Shown: positions 18,733 through 29,839, counted from the first letter of the stretch. The stretch is 64,000 nt of DNA from Carposina sasakii (GCA_014607495.2 CP053170.1:10106001-10170000); one strand, 5' to 3'. Notes: generated from the sequence alone by a model not told the origin. Translations and numbers: made by a program.

Positions 18733-18935
18733 TACAACTAGCCGCGTGGTGCCGGCAGAGTAGAGTTTGTACTACCCCATGACTGTCCGTGATATCGTAC
18801 GAGGCGATTATGGGTCTCCGGGAGGTGGGCAGCAGCGCCTCCCGTGCTGACGACATAGTCCGAAAATCACACTGCGGTCACCAACCCGCCTGCCCAGCGT
18901 GGTGACTATGGCCAAAAACCTCCAAGAATGACGGC
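18733..18935 (+). mobile_element. RTE-derived SINE-like repeat R6
   Basis: GCCGCGTGGTGCCGGCAGAG, CTCCGGGAGGTGGGCAGCAG and CCTGCCCAGCGTGGTGACTA recur at 20378(-), 21258, 22838, 23465, 46535, 52720, 57765(-) and 60785(-). Longer copies end GAGGCCTACGTCCAGCAGTGGAC-like sequence, encoding the EAYVQQWT tail of RTE LINEs. It starts 2 bp after element F ends. Confidence 0.65.
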
Positions 18936-19242
18936 AACAAAAAAAACATACAACAATGTATATTATCCTCTCACGCAAATTTACTCTATAATTTTAGCAA
19001 AATGAGCTGCATTTATTTTAAATCCACGCAGATATTGATCGCCCGGTCATGAGGGGCGGGGAGAAGGGGGGAGGAGGGCGGTCTCTAATAATAGAACCTC
19101 TTCGCATCACTCCTGTTGGCTTATCTGCGGTTTACGAAGATTGGTATAAAAATTATCCACGGAATAATTTATATGATAGAGAAATATCTGTGTCTTGTAT
19201 TTAACATACATATAGGTATATAGATGGCTGTACTATCTCATA

Positions 19243-19943
19243 CTCCGGATACATTTTTGCCTGGCCAAAGAGTTCGTCCTGTCGCGAATCATCATCGCGA
19301 CACAAAATGTACTTCGCGTCAATGTCGGTAAATTGCCGCACATCAAAGTGTTTTATCGCGACAAAGTTCGTGTAGTTGGCAACACTTTGCGCACTTTAGT
19401 TGACTGCGAGACTCCGAGCGGTTTAAACGTGTGTTTCAACTTTAATCATGGATTGGAGTAACGAAAAAACATTTAAAAAAGAAAGCTTTTTATTCTTCTT
19501 AAGTTATTTTTTTAAGAAAGCTTTATTTTTTTATATTTTTGTTGAAATAATAAAGATGCAATAAATAATTATTTGCGGCCATGTGACACCGTGCAACCGC
19601 CTTATCCATGTTTTCCACAAAATGATAGTCTCGACGTTCTAGATCAGAGGTTCCCAAACTTTTTTCTCATAGACCCCTTTCAAAAGTTCAAAGGTTCCGG
19701 TGGACCCCTACAGGCCTACACAACATACGAATTAATTGTGAATCCTCATTTTTTCACGCCAACGTAGACCCCCATCGAGTCGCCCTGGGGGTCCACCTGG
19801 CCCACTTTGGGAACCACTGTTCTAGATTGTCGCGACAACGCGAAGTTTTTATAAGATGTGGCCAAGCGCTTCATCGTAAAGTCGAACACGAAGTTTTATC
19901 GCGATGACGCGACACGAATCTTGTCGCGACAATGTAGCCGGAG
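19243..19943 (+). mobile_element. Internally deleted DNA transposon G, MADF-like start
   Basis: Ends CTCCGGATACATT and AATGTAGCCGGAG are inverted repeats flanked by CATA (19239..19242 and 19944..19947). Both arms carry GTCGCGA-rich sequence. An ATG at 19448 starts MDWSNEKTFKKESF and stops soon after; this resembles the beginning of MADF/Myb-like proteins (…W[ST].E.TL…) of PIF/Harbinger-type elements. A 4-bp duplication is not the usual Harbinger 3 bp, so assignment is open. A hAT MITE sits inside. Confidence 0.55.
19645..19819. mobile_element. hAT MITE with perfect 8-bp target duplication
   Basis: 175 bp with ends CAGAGGTTCCCAAACT and TTTGGGAACCACTG. TTCTAGAT is duplicated at 19637..19644 and 19820..19827. 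Internal CACGCCAACGTAGACCCCCA. The 8-bp duplication and CAG[AG]GGTTCCCAA ends are typical of hAT. Related copies are at 34219 and 40334. Confidence 0.88.
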
Positions 19944-19947
19944 CATA

Positions 19948-20375
19948 AAAATGGAATAAAACTGTATGTCCGCTAAATGATATCCCACGGCGCCGTTTAG
20001 TATAAGATCAATGAAAAATTGCCAGCTCATTGACTGGGAGAAAAGAAAGCATCTAATTTCCTTAGTTGGCGCTTACGTCGAGATACAGCTGATGTTTTAC
20101 TGTATGGTACTTTTTTACTAACACAGTCTTAAGCATCTATTAATCAGTTAATGGTCGTAAGCATGTTTACTTTTAATTTTGTTTTGTAACGTATAGTGAT
20201 TGCTCAGCCAGGTTGTGTATACAAGTTTTATGTGACAATCTAGCTCAGATACTTATCAACGAGATGATTTTACTCCAGTATTGATTGTTATGTGTTTTGT
20301 GTACCTAAATAAATAAATAAATGAAGATCTATCAGGACAGAAAAAAATATAACTACTCGTAATTAAATCATCAGG
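19948..20375. other. No feature seen
   Basis: AT-rich. No gene or recognised repeat. Confidence 0.35.
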
Positions 20376-20377
20376 CT

Positions 20378-20490
20378 ATTGCTGTCTATTGCTGGACGTA
20401 GGCCTCTCCCAGGGCACGCTACAAGGCTACTGCTATATGGGGGTTTCTGTCTGTAGTCAACGCGCTGGGCAGGCGGGTTGGTGAATGTTG
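20378..20490 (-). mobile_element. R6 fragment (minus)
   Basis: GACGTAGGCCTCTCCCAGGG to GCGCTGGGCAGGCGGGTTGG. Confidence 0.55.
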
Positions 20491-20507
20491 TTCAATTTTA
20501 GGTTTAC

Positions 20508-20715
20508 AAATCCTTATATTATACGTATAAAGGTGAAACTAGTGATGTTTGTTACGCTTTCACGCGAAAACTACTCAACTGATCATCATGAAACTTTGAA
20601 TAGATATTCTTATGAGTATTAGGAGTACTCGTAACATAGAATACTTTTTATCCCGGATAATTTCGACATTTTGTTTTTTCTGCGGTCCACGCGGACGGAG
20701 TAAACACTCGTAAAT
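20508..20715 (+). mobile_element. Lep1-type Helitron copy
   Basis: GTTTGTTACGCTTTCACGCG, TCCCGGATAATTTCGACATT and TGCGGTCCACGCGGACGGAG. The 3' end is degraded (GTAAACACTCGT). Confidence 0.6.
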
Positions 20716-21255
20716 AAATTTATAATGTATAAATATTTTTTTCTTTTAAAGATAAAGTGCCTATGGTGAAAAATGAGTTTATGCTACATTAAAGCTTCTG
20801 CACCACATACCACGTGGTACTTAATGGGCAAACTGGTGAAAAGAGGGTGTGTAATTTGCACACTTTTGCCCAACCTCCTTGTGGAAAAATGTGCGTGATT
20901 TTATGTATGTATGTAAGTGAAGCTTCTGCTTTAAAAGACCCTTAATAAAATATGTAGGTCCTTTCAACCCTAATGCAGAACCTTTCGTGCAAAGCATACA
21001 AGTGGCATACAGCCTGCATTTATTCCAGTGGTTAGCCGAAGTTTCTCGAAGGTTAACACCGATTTTTATAAAGTAGGAACGTGGCTATGGGATCTCATAG
21101 GTGATCCTGCAGTTCTGGCTACCCCGATTTTTCGGAAACAGCCATATTGAGTACGTATTAAGTTTATTTACTACACCATTCCATGTTAACTCGTTTATTT
21201 TTTAGACGTAAAAATTACAGGCCATAAATTCTATTTTACGTAATATTGTGCCATA
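20716..21255. other. No supported feature
   Basis: Unassigned; contains CACGTGGTACTTAATGGG. No gene. Confidence 0.3.
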
Positions 21256-21257
21256 TT

Positions 21258-21440
21258 TCCGGGAGGTGGGCAGCAGCGCCTCCCGTGCTGACAACATAGT
21301 CCGAAAATCACACTGCGGTCACCAACCCGCCTGCCCAGCGTGGTGACTATGGGCAAAACCCCCTGTGGCAGTAGCCTTGTGGCGTGCCGCGGGGGAGGCC
21401 TAAGTCCAGCAGTGCACTACAATAGGCTGAAGACGAGGTA
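21258..21440 (+). mobile_element. R6 repeat
   Basis: CCGGGAGGTGGGCAGCAGCG, GCCCAGCGTGGTGACTATGG, GAGGCCTAAGTCCAGCAGTG, ending CAATAGGCTGAAGACGAGG. Confidence 0.65.
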
Positions 21441-21462
21441 GGTAACTACCTAGTCAATCAAT

Positions 21463-21676
21463 AATCATCATCATCTAACTGCCCTTATCACATTATTTTA
21501 TGTGATCGGCGCAATATGGTTTCTTTCGAAACTCACACTGCCAAAAGTTTTGGCATTTGTTTTTATGGCCGGCTACCTGCCTGACTCCAACCCTCCTCGG
21601 CTAAGCTATAGCAAAGTGTCAATGTTTAAATAAATCCGCACATGAAGTAAATGCAGTGATACAGGCCCGTGACTAT
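21463..21676 (-). mobile_element. SINE-1 copy (minus)
   Basis: Starts with ATCATCATCATC, the inverted GAT tail, then GATCGGCGCAATATGGTTTC and CCTGACTCCAACCCTCCTCG, and ends in the head fragment TACAGGCCCGTGACT. The tRNA box itself is truncated. Confidence 0.65.
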
Positions 21677-21954
21677 CAATAGTCATTATTAAAAAAAACC
21701 TTTTTTTTTTTCTAACAAGCGATACAGCATATATAGATATTATATGATAAAGTAATTCATTGAGTATTTTCTAAACAAACAGCTATTTTCATGGCATATT
21801 TCAGAGCGCTGAAATACAACTGAAACCACCGCTTTTCCCTTCTGTACAGCGCATATGCAACAGGTAGTTACTTCACCTGCCTAAATAAACACCGACCAGG
21901 TATTTGAGGTTTTTCAGTCGACTATCAAAGGCTGAAAATAAGTTCGCTCTTATA

Positions 21955-22197
21955 CAGGGTGTAACAGAAAGGGTATGTAAATAGCCCACTATAGAGAACC
22001 TATTTCCAAAATTTTAGACTCGAAATCAAATGTTTACTTTTCAAGATTGTATGAACATTCCTGAGTTGTTTCAGAATTCTCCATACTATCTGGAAAAAGA
22101 AACATGTGATTTCGAGTCTGAAATTTTGTGGGTAGGCTCCTTCTAGTGGGCTATTTACATAGTTTTTCGCTTAACATATCCCTTTTGTTACACCCTG
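21955..22197 (+). mobile_element. TIR element family B, copy 2
   Basis: CAGGGTGTAACAGAAAGGGT to CCCTTTTGTTACACCCTG, with TATA on both sides. Foldback structure; internal CATACTATCTGGAAAAAG. Confidence 0.78.
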
Positions 22198-22394
22198 TAT
22201 ATTGGTCGCATATACAACATACATATAGGTACTTACGTATACACATGGAAAATGGAACAGGAAAAACTGCAGGATTATGATCGATATCTTATTTACACCT
22301 ATGCATGTGTGGGGCCAGTTGTAAGTTACAACTTGTAACTTGGAGATAGACAATACACATTGTTTTGCAAGAAGTAATAAAATTAAGTTTCATA

Positions 22395-22665
22395 TAATAA
22401 CATACATACATATATATAATCACGCCTTTATCCCTTACGGGGTAGGCAGAGCACCAAGGGCCGATAGAACCACATGGTGCCACTTCTGACCAATTTTGAG
22501 GGTTGAGATGTACAAGTTCGATTAGTAGTGACAGGTGGTCAGCCCATCGCCTACAAAACGCCAAGACCCTCTTGTCCCTCTACTGACTTGTACAGTATGC
22601 TCGGAAAGAGAGGCAGCTGTAGTATTATACGTCTTTTTTCACTCCCAGAGCAGCATAGAAGAATA
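22395..22665 (+). repeat. R7, near full-length
   Basis: Follows an ATACATACATATATATA tract and matches 2893..3180 throughout; ends CACTCCCAGAGCAGCATAGA. Confidence 0.65.
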
Positions 22666-22837
22666 TAATAAATAAACAATATATAACCACACGCGTATTA
22701 TATTAATACACAGGGGTAGGTATGTGCTTGTAGTTTGTACTACAGGGGGCCAATTCTCGAAAAGTCTCGAGTTGGAACGAAGCCGAAACGGAACCGTTGT
22801 AGACGCTCAGAACAAAGCAATAAATACTTTACGGGTC

Positions 22838-22955
22838 ACCAACCGCCCAGCGTGGTGACTATGGGCAAAACCCCCCTGTGGCAGAAGCCTTGTGGCTTCC
22901 CCTGGGGAGGCCTACATCCAACAGTGGACTGCAATATTATAGGCTGAAGAAGAAG
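22838..22955 (+). mobile_element. R6 fragment
   Basis: CACCAACCGCCCAGCGTGGT, AAGCCTTGTGGCTTCCCCTG, ending AGGCTGAAGAAGAAGAAG. Confidence 0.6.
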
Positions 22956-22959
22956 AAGA

Positions 22960-23460
22960 CGTAATTAGACACATTTCAACACGAGACAGATATTTGTTTT
23001 TATTCTGTCATACTCACGACCGATGCATGCTAAAATATATCTTATTAACCAAGCGATTAATATATATTGCTTCGCGCCGCGGTTCGTTAGTGGTTGCGTT
23101 TCGGCTCAAATTTTTTCAAGAATTGCCCCCCAGATCTCCATTTAGTACGTTCCAAATATACCTCTTTCGAATCGTCCACATTCATAAATAAATAAGAAAA
23201 TAGCAATAATATAAAAGATGTTACACTACCGTAGGACTTCTGCAAATTCTTTATTCTAATTATGTTAATCCTCCCTAAGTAAAATACAGCAAAAAATCTG
23301 TAAAACTCCCTAAAGTTTTGTTTCATGAACAGCTGTTACGCATTACTTATTCGTTGAAGCTGCGCTACTGTCATGGCCGACAATATTTATAAACTCAAAT
23401 AAGCGTAGCGAATATAATTTAGATTTAAATATCACAGAGTTTTATAAAATATTATTATTA
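22960..23460. other. Unassigned; divergent R7b-like patch near 23125
   Basis: CAGATCTCCATTTAGTACGT with TACCTCTTTCGAATCGTCCA at 23128..23180 is a diverged R7b match. Nothing else. Confidence 0.35.
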
Positions 23461-23464
23461 AAGT

Positions 23465-23595
23465 CGCCATAGTCGTGATTAACCCGCCTGTCCAACATTG
23501 TGACTATAGGCTAAAACGCCCATATGACAGTAGCCTTGTTGCGTGTCCTGGGGGAGGTCAACGTCTAGCAATGGACTGCAAAAGGCTGATGCATA
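23465..23595 (+). mobile_element. R6 fragment, diverged
   Basis: AACCCGCCTGTCCAACATTG to AGCAATGGACTGCAAAAGGC. Confidence 0.5.
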
Positions 23596-23599
23596 GTTA

Positions 23600-24250
23600 T
23601 GACATGACAGAGTTGGATGTACAGTCATGAGAAATAATATGCATACACAAATATATTTAAAGGCTCCTCCAGAAGATTAGGAGTGGTGCCTGAACTATCA
23701 GGATCGCACATTATAGGTTATGCAGGCGTGGATAGTCGGGTGAGGAGATAAAATGCACGTAATATGACAAATCACAATTTACTATAGCCCAAACTGAAAT
23801 GTACAATCAATACTCGTATTTACATCTAATTAACAAATTACGTTTTAATTATCAAAGACGTTCTACCAAACACGTGGTGCCGCGACCAGATTTTAAAACG
23901 GATTGCCAGCTGCCTTTTTAATATCCAGCTACCGCCACCAATACAACGCTCGTGCTGTCAAACTGACAGCTGCGTTCCGATTTATTCTTCGGCACCAGTG
24001 TTTGGTATTACGTCAAGGGTGAATCCCTTTTTAATCTTCGTTTTTAATAAAAGCGCCGTCATACTTATACCCTTAAGGTTTAAAGTACAAAAAACAATGT
24101 ATAAATATTATTACTACTCATGACTGTACAACAATCAAATTACTTTAACTGGCCGTTAGAAGTTTTCCGTGAAACCGTCAATGTGAAAAACCGGTTTAAA
24201 TCGGTGCTTGCTTAAGTAGGCATATTTACAAAGAATTACCTTATCCATCA
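23600..24250. other. No feature seen
   Basis: Mixed-composition sequence without a recognised repeat or coding frame. Confidence 0.35.
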
Positions 24251-24254
24251 GTGT

Positions 24255-24385
24255 TTATTTTTTCTTATTCTTTATTGCACATACACAAAAATAAATATGG
24301 GATACAACATTAAAGAAGAGATGCGTGTACAATGGCAAGCTTATTTCTACCAGAGTTTACTTGTGCTAGTAATCGAACTAAGAGC
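24255..24385 (-). mobile_element. LINE 3' UTR fragment (minus)
   Basis: TTCTTATTCTTTATTGCACA to GATGCGTGTACAATGGCAAG, the reverse of the tail at 16820. Confidence 0.55.
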
Positions 24386-24694
24386 ATACCTATTATAGCG
24401 TGGTAGGCAGGGTCACCATTAATCGATCGTGAAATAACAGTCAATTTCAATATTGAGAGATTTTTGGCATATCAGATTAAATCTTCTATTTTTCGCATAG
24501 TTTTATCTGTAGTAGGTATTGAAGTTGGCTGTAAGTCTGCCTGCCTTTGTCAAAATGTCTGCAAACCTCTAATTTATAACTCGGCTTGCCAACTGCTACA
24601 CATTAGCTATTCACTGAGGGCAACTCAAAACGGCTGCTAGTTGGTAAACATCAAAGAAGCACATTTAGGAGATGCAGTTAATCTAATAAATCTA

Positions 24695-24760
24695 TTGAGT
24701 TCGAGTCGCACTCGGATGAATTTTTATTTTATTTCTTAAAACATATTTATACGAGTAATA
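24695..24760 (+). mobile_element. SINE-3 3' fragment
   Basis: GAGTTCGAGTCGCACTCGGATGA is the B-box half, followed by TTATTTCTTAAAACATATTT, the same tail as the full copy 270 bp downstream. Confidence 0.5.
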
Positions 24761-24820
24761 TATAATTTTAGATAAATTTATAAGATACTTCTCCATAATA
24801 TAATCCGCTAGGATATGGTT

Positions 24821-25062
24821 GATCGTTTCATCATTAAACATTGTGCTGAGGGATTCAGCTTTGTTTACCGAGATTTGGCTATTATATAGCTATCGGGATG
24901 AAAAAACAACGCTACCAAAAACGTAATTTAAAAGAGATGGTGAAATTCATCATCCGAGTGAATTGACCCGATAGCTCAGTTGGTGAGAGCACTGCACGGA
25001 ATGTCGTGGTTTCGAGTCGCACTCGGGTGAAAAAAAAAAATCATTTCTTAAAACATATTTAT
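24821..25062 (+). mobile_element. SINE-3 copy with leader
   Basis: Leader ATCGTTTCATCATTAAACAT, GAGGGATTCAGCTTTGTTTA and TAGCTATCGGGATGAAAAAA, then the tRNA-like box GATAGCTCAGTTGGTGAGAG with a B box (24965..25030). The leader starts at the same sequence as the copy at 40572. Confidence 0.65.
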
Positions 25063-25064
25063 AT

Positions 25065-25470
25065 AACATAGTTCTGTTTTCGTCACTTTTGCTCGGTTTG
25101 CTGGAAGAACTCTCTTTGAGGAATGGCGACGGGCGTCACACTACTAACTACACCAACCGGCCGTCTTGTATCATTAGCTGAGGGAACAACTCATTTTACG
25201 CTTCCTTCGTGGTAAGCTTGCACAAACACCCCGAATTTCACCAAAATTTTACCCGCTGTAAAAATAAATTAGAGGTATTTTTATAAGCGAAACTAATTTC
25301 AACAGGTCAGATTAATAACGAAAGTAGCTAAGGTAAACGTAGTTTAATTAATTTTACAATTAAGAATTATACTTCTTAAGTTCCAGAAGGATTCATGTAA
25401 AATCTTCAGTCCTTAAACTAGGAAGGAAAATACAACACAATTTGTTATTTATGATGATGATGATGATGAT
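25065..25470. other. No supported feature
   Basis: A short LINE-tail-like GTTTGCTGGAAGAACTCTCT lies near 25098. The region ends in an ATG/GAT microsatellite (25450..25474) adjoining element D2. Confidence 0.35.
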
Positions 25471-25475
25471 GATGA

Positions 25476-25874
25476 CTGGGTGTATAGGTATAAAGGCAAA
25501 CGTTGTTTTTTTAATGCCTCATATTCTTTGTAACATCACGATCATTTATTTCTATGGAAGCATCATTCGGCAAACCACGGGTTTCCAAGATATTGAGGTT
25601 CAAAGTTACATTAATATCTGCATTTTTTTTACATAAATCCATCTGGAATCGGTTTTTTTTTTTCTCAAAATTACCATGTCATAATGTTAAAATATTAGTT
25701 TTGTAGGTATATTTGTTCTTTGCGCATCAAACGAATACATTGCTTGCAATAAAATGATACATTTTTTTCATAATTTTTTTGTCATTTCCCAGGGTTGGTT
25801 TCATAAAAAAAATGATCGTTACCTTACAAAGGAAAGGAGGTATTAAAAAAACAACGTTGTCTTTTTACACCCTG
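25476..25874 (+). mobile_element. TIR element family D, copy 2
   Basis: Left CTGGGTGTATAGG, right AACAACGTTGTCTTTTTACACCCTG. Internal GGGTTTCCAAGATATTGAGG and GTAACATCACGATCATTTAT as in copy 1. Confidence 0.65.
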
Positions 25875-25929
25875 TACAATATTTAGTTATGCGGTGATTG
25901 TCGAATTTATTTCATCTACGGACTTTCTA

Positions 25930-26067
25930 AAGGTAAGTTCCCACGGTGCGTGATTTCGCGGACGGACGCATACGTGGCGACGGCTACGGACGCTATGTTT
26001 CCCACGAACCGTGGTGCGGGATGGTGCGAGTCCGTCCGTAATATCACGCACCATGGGAACCCACCTT
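25930..26067. repeat. 138-bp foldback MITE H
   Basis: Arms of about 40 bp: AAGGTAAGTTCCCACGGTGC / GCACCATGGGAACCCACCTT, extending through GCGTGAT..CGGACGGAC. The outermost 20 bp differ at three positions. Non-coding. Confidence 0.65.
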
Positions 26068-26095
26068 AAAACTGACTCTTAGCTATACTATATCC

Positions 26096-26193
26096 GAGGA
26101 GGGATGACGTCAGTCGTAAAACAAATGCCAAATCTTTAGCAGTATGAGTTTCGAAGGAATCCATATTGATGGGGTAAGGGCAGGATGATGATG
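26096..26193 (+). mobile_element. SINE-1 3' fragment
   Basis: CGAGGAGGGATGACGTCAGT, TTTCGAAGGAATCCATATTG, ending GGCAGGATGATGATGATAAT. Confidence 0.6.
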
Positions 26194-26461
26194 ATAATAT
26201 TTAGGTCTAATATACTCGTATACGCTTTTATTCAGTTTCACCTGTCCCGTTGTCTGTAACCAAATCTTGCAAGTTAAATTTGATCCACTTCCCGGTTTGC
26301 CGAAATTTTGCATGCATGTATAAATCAGATGACAATGCAATATTATTATGACGTAGAGCTGATCTGATGATGGAGCTGGAAGGTGGGCATAGGAACTCCA
26401 TAATTAAACGACGCAACTCTATCGAGTTTGGGCTCGTTTGTTTGATCAGTTCATTTTATTA

Positions 26462-26565
26462 ACAAATAGTGGACGCCCGCGACTCCGTCCGCGTGGCCTG
26501 CACAAAAAACAAATGTCGAAATTATCCCGGATAAGAACATTTTCCCATATATTTCGACATATATA
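26462..26565 (-). mobile_element. Lep1-type Helitron end (minus)
   Basis: AATAGTGGACGCCCGCGACT, GTCCGCGTGGCCTGCACAAA, AAATGTCGAAATTATCCCGG. Inverted 3' end of the family. Confidence 0.6.
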
Positions 26566-26835
26566 AGTTTTAAATTAATTAATTATGCATGCAGTTACCA
26601 GTACCTATACCAGATTGTGCCTTATATAATTTGTATTACCTGAAGCTGAAATTCATCTTCCCAACACAAACGACACTTTAGCTCAACTATCGCAGGTGTC
26701 ATAAAGTACGCGCATTATTCTAGTTTTTGTCACAGACAAGTTTTTTGAGTAGAGCTCGTTACATTATGTATAAGATTACGGTACATAGATACTTATATAC
26801 AAGCTTCAGTTTAAAAAACCTTTAAAAAAAAAAAT

Positions 26836-27052
26836 TATCTACACATATAATAAAATTGTAACGGATTGATGTTTGTGAACGTTAATCTCAGTAACCGATT
26901 TCGATGCAGTTTTCAGGAATATATTGTGACAGGTTCCATTTAACATATGGGCTACTCTTTATCCCGGAAAAATATTTTTATCCTGGATAATTTCAATATT
27001 TTGTTGTTTCTACAGTCCACGCGGATGAAGTCGCGGGCGTCTCACTAGTATG
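26836..27052 (+). mobile_element. Lep1-type Helitron copy
   Basis: ACACATATAATAAAATTGTA at the 5' side, CAGTCCACGCGGATGAAGTC and GGGCGTCTCACTAGT at the 3' end. Confidence 0.65.
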
Positions 27053-27054
27053 TT

Positions 27055-27815
27055 CATATATCACATGTAGACTACAGACAAAGCAGCAACACAGATATAG
27101 AAGTAGACTGGATAAACAAAAACGCAATAGTTTACGACCTCTATAAAATGTCAAGCAATCACTAAAATTGAGTTTTGTTTGTGGTGAACATAGAAATTTG
27201 CTGATTGCTGGCGAAAAATTCGATTTCTTTTATTGAGTTTTGCAGTAGTTAGACTCAAAAAGAGTTATATTTTAGTGTGTATAATAATAAAAGATGGAAA
27301 ATGGATACGAGGCATTTGGGCACATAATAAACAACGGCTAAGCTAACGCAAGTGACGAAATAAAGTTTTGTGGGACCTTGTTATTAGGTCTATGATTTTT
27401 TAAAACGCCGATTGCTTGACCAGACCTTTATTTTGCACATCTCCAATTTGCTCACCCGAAACCAGCGAGTATGTTTGAAGAATTTAATGAGGAACAGAAC
27501 AGAATAGAATAGAAGAAGAAAGCTGGTTGGTGACGTCACCACAGGTCAACATTATGATATCCCAATGAGAAAACTCACAAAAACATGGAGTCTTTCCCAA
27601 GCGAAACAGAAAATTAATTAGCTGAACAAAAGATACGCAAATGCAGCAAACTTGTGATTAATGAAGGCGCGTGTTTGTGAGCTGTTTCTGATTGTCGGCG
27701 CCAGACGTGTTCGTCACATAGGTTTTACCACAGAAAATATACTAAAATTGGCCGTCTCACATTCAGACCGTTAAAGCCTTCGAGCGTTCCAAAGAAATGT
27801 ACTTACAAGTATACC
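27055..27815. other. No supported gene; small inverted repeat
   Basis: GTCAAGCAATC near 27150 and GATTGCTTGAC near 27410 are inverted 11-mers with flanking similarity, possibly the ends of a decayed element. No coding frame. Confidence 0.3.
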
Positions 27816-27819
27816 TATA

Positions 27820-28177
27820 CAGGCTGATTTTTAGTCGTCAACGTTCCCGAAAACTACGGAATCTCCTCATCATCACGATAATTTTTCTCCATGGAAGCAT
27901 ATCTGGGAAGTGTCTAGTTTCCAAAATATTAGGGTCCAAAGTTGAGTAAATAGACTGCGTTTTTCTGCATAAATGCACATTGACACGCGTAGCAAGATTT
28001 TTTCACGAGAAATAATTAATATCTGTCTATGAAAAAACTAGCATAAACACTGGACACTATAAATTTCACCCGATAAAGTAATTTAAGAAAAAATCAAAAA
28101 AATTTACATCGTTTCCCAGCATATTTTTTGGCATAAATTTACTTTATGTGATGTATAGAGTATGTACCCTTCATTAA
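27820..28177 (-). mobile_element. TIR element family A, copy 4 (minus)
   Basis: CAGGCTGATTTTTAGTCGTC to GTACCCTTCATTAA. The far TIR is truncated. Confidence 0.7.
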
Positions 28178-28179
28178 TA

Positions 28180-28750
28180 AGATTCGAATCGGAAGCACGT
28201 TATCAGTGAAAAGCACCGATCACGCATGTCATGTAGCTGGGTACTTATGTTTTTTCTTTTATGAAAAGGGGAGCATATTCGTTCCCATTACGAATGCAAT
28301 ATGAACTGTTGAATAGGTAGGTACACGGTTATGGTGAATCCGCACTTGTAACCAACTACACAGGTTTGAATCATTAAGGTGTATCTACGCATGTCGCAGG
28401 CTGTACAAGATTAATGCGCTGTCACTTCAGGAAAACTTGATTTTGCGCTTAACATTATTTTACCGGAATTCTGGTCAGGGGTAGAATGGAAATTAGCGCC
28501 TAGCTGTATTTTTGGGATATTAAAATGACAGGATCTTTAAGTCTCTTACTAAAAATAAAAGATTTATTTAGGTATACTTACTAGTACCCGCCGCGTTTCT
28601 GTAGAATCTCACCTCCGCAGAATCTAAGCTTATAGTTTTCTTCCTGAATGCCCGATACAATTAAATCTATATTCACAAACTTCACAACACATTCACCTAG
28701 TCCTAAAATAAATTTCCTTAGGTCTTGTGTGGGTACTAAGCAATGGTTTA
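28180..28750. other. Unassigned; SINE-2 tail near 28715
   Basis: TTAGGTCTTGTGTGGGTACT at 28720..28742 is the reverse of the SINE-2 3' region. The rest is unassigned. Confidence 0.35.
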
Positions 28751-28752
28751 TA

Positions 28753-29012
28753 CAGGATGTAACAGAAAGGGTATGTTAAGCGAAAAGCTATGTAAATAGC
28801 CCACTATAGAGAACCTATTTCCAAAATTTCAGACTCAAATTCACATTTATATTTTTCCAGATAGTATGAAGAATTCCGAAACAACTCAGGAATGTCCATA
28901 CAATCTTGAAAAATAAAAATATGATTTCGAGTCTCAAATTTTGGAAATAGGATCTCTATAGTGGGCTATTCACATAGCTTTTCGCTTAACATACCCTTTC
29001 TGTTACACCCTG
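28753..29012 (+). mobile_element. TIR element family B, copy 3
   Basis: CAGGATGTAACAGAAAGGGT to CCCTTTCTGTTACACCCTG. The arms fold back almost end to end. Left flank TATA, right flank TAGA. Confidence 0.78.
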
Positions 29013-29061
29013 TAGAAACATCCATCACTCGGAAACAAAAATCGATATTCATTCATCATCT

Positions 29062-29300
29062 CACTAATATTATAAACACGAAAGTTTGTGAGTATGGATG
29101 GATGGATGGATGTTTGTTACTCTTTCACGTAAAACCGGCTGGAGCGATTTTAATAAAATTTGGCATGGAGTTAGCCGACAACCTGTATTAACACATAGGG
29201 TAGGTACTTTTCATCCCGAGAAAATATTTTTATCCCGGATAATTTCGACATTTTGTTTTTTCTGCAGTCCACGCGGACAAAGTCGCAGGCGTCCACTAGT
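29062..29300 (+). mobile_element. Lep1-type Helitron, typical copy
   Basis: CTCACTAATATTATAAACAC, (ATGG)n microsatellite, CCCGGATAATTTCGACATTT, ending GCAGGCGTCCACTAGT. The internal GATGGATGGATG run is diagnostic of this lepidopteran family. Confidence 0.78.
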
Positions 29301-29304
29301 TATT

Positions 29305-29360
29305 AATGTTTGCACCTACCGCAATTCGAACCCATGACGAAATGTTCGCGATGATAAGGG
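29305..29360 (-). mobile_element. SINE-2 fragment (minus)
   Basis: TGCACCTACCGCAATTCGAACCCATG holds the inverted B box of the tRNA head. Confidence 0.5.
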
Positions 29361-29372
29361 AAATGCTTAGTA

Positions 29373-29401
29373 TTCAGAAACGTTGACGACAAAAAACATC
29401 C
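29373..29401 (+). mobile_element. Family A terminal fragment
   Basis: AACGTTGACGACAAAAAACATCCT is the right end of family A without the rest. Confidence 0.5.
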
Positions 29402-29464
29402 TATATGAAACAACGCATACTGGTGCATTCCATCACTGGCCATGCACGTAACGTATCAGGGGGG

Positions 29465-29576
29465 GGTAAGCACGAACCTTTTTACACGGCGTAACGCTAG
29501 CGACTCGCTAGCAAAATCTATGGGAATTGACAGTTTGACGCTAGCGTTACTGACTATCGAGAGGTTCGCGCTTACC
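29465..29576. repeat. Small foldback repeat
   Basis: GGTAAGCACGAACCT..GTAACGCTAGCG and CGCTAGCGTTAC..AGGTTCGCGCTTACC are inverted arms. A related half lies near 43165..43225. Confidence 0.55.
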
Positions 29577-29839
29577 TCTCGGTATGGACTGGAAACGTAT
29601 ACATTTAGATTATTTTCTATAGCTGATACGTTTTTATTACGGTCATACTATAGTAGTATCACAGGGAAGGCTCGTTTAAACCGAACGATCTGACCCTAAA
29701 CTAAAGACACCATCAGTATTCACTAACGGTAGGCCCCTCAGAAATTGCGCTCTATACATTATTCGCCTCTAATAAATGGTTCTGTTTCACCTTCGTACAC
29801 CTTAATTTATTCGTCGACCAATAGGGATGGAGTGAATTG

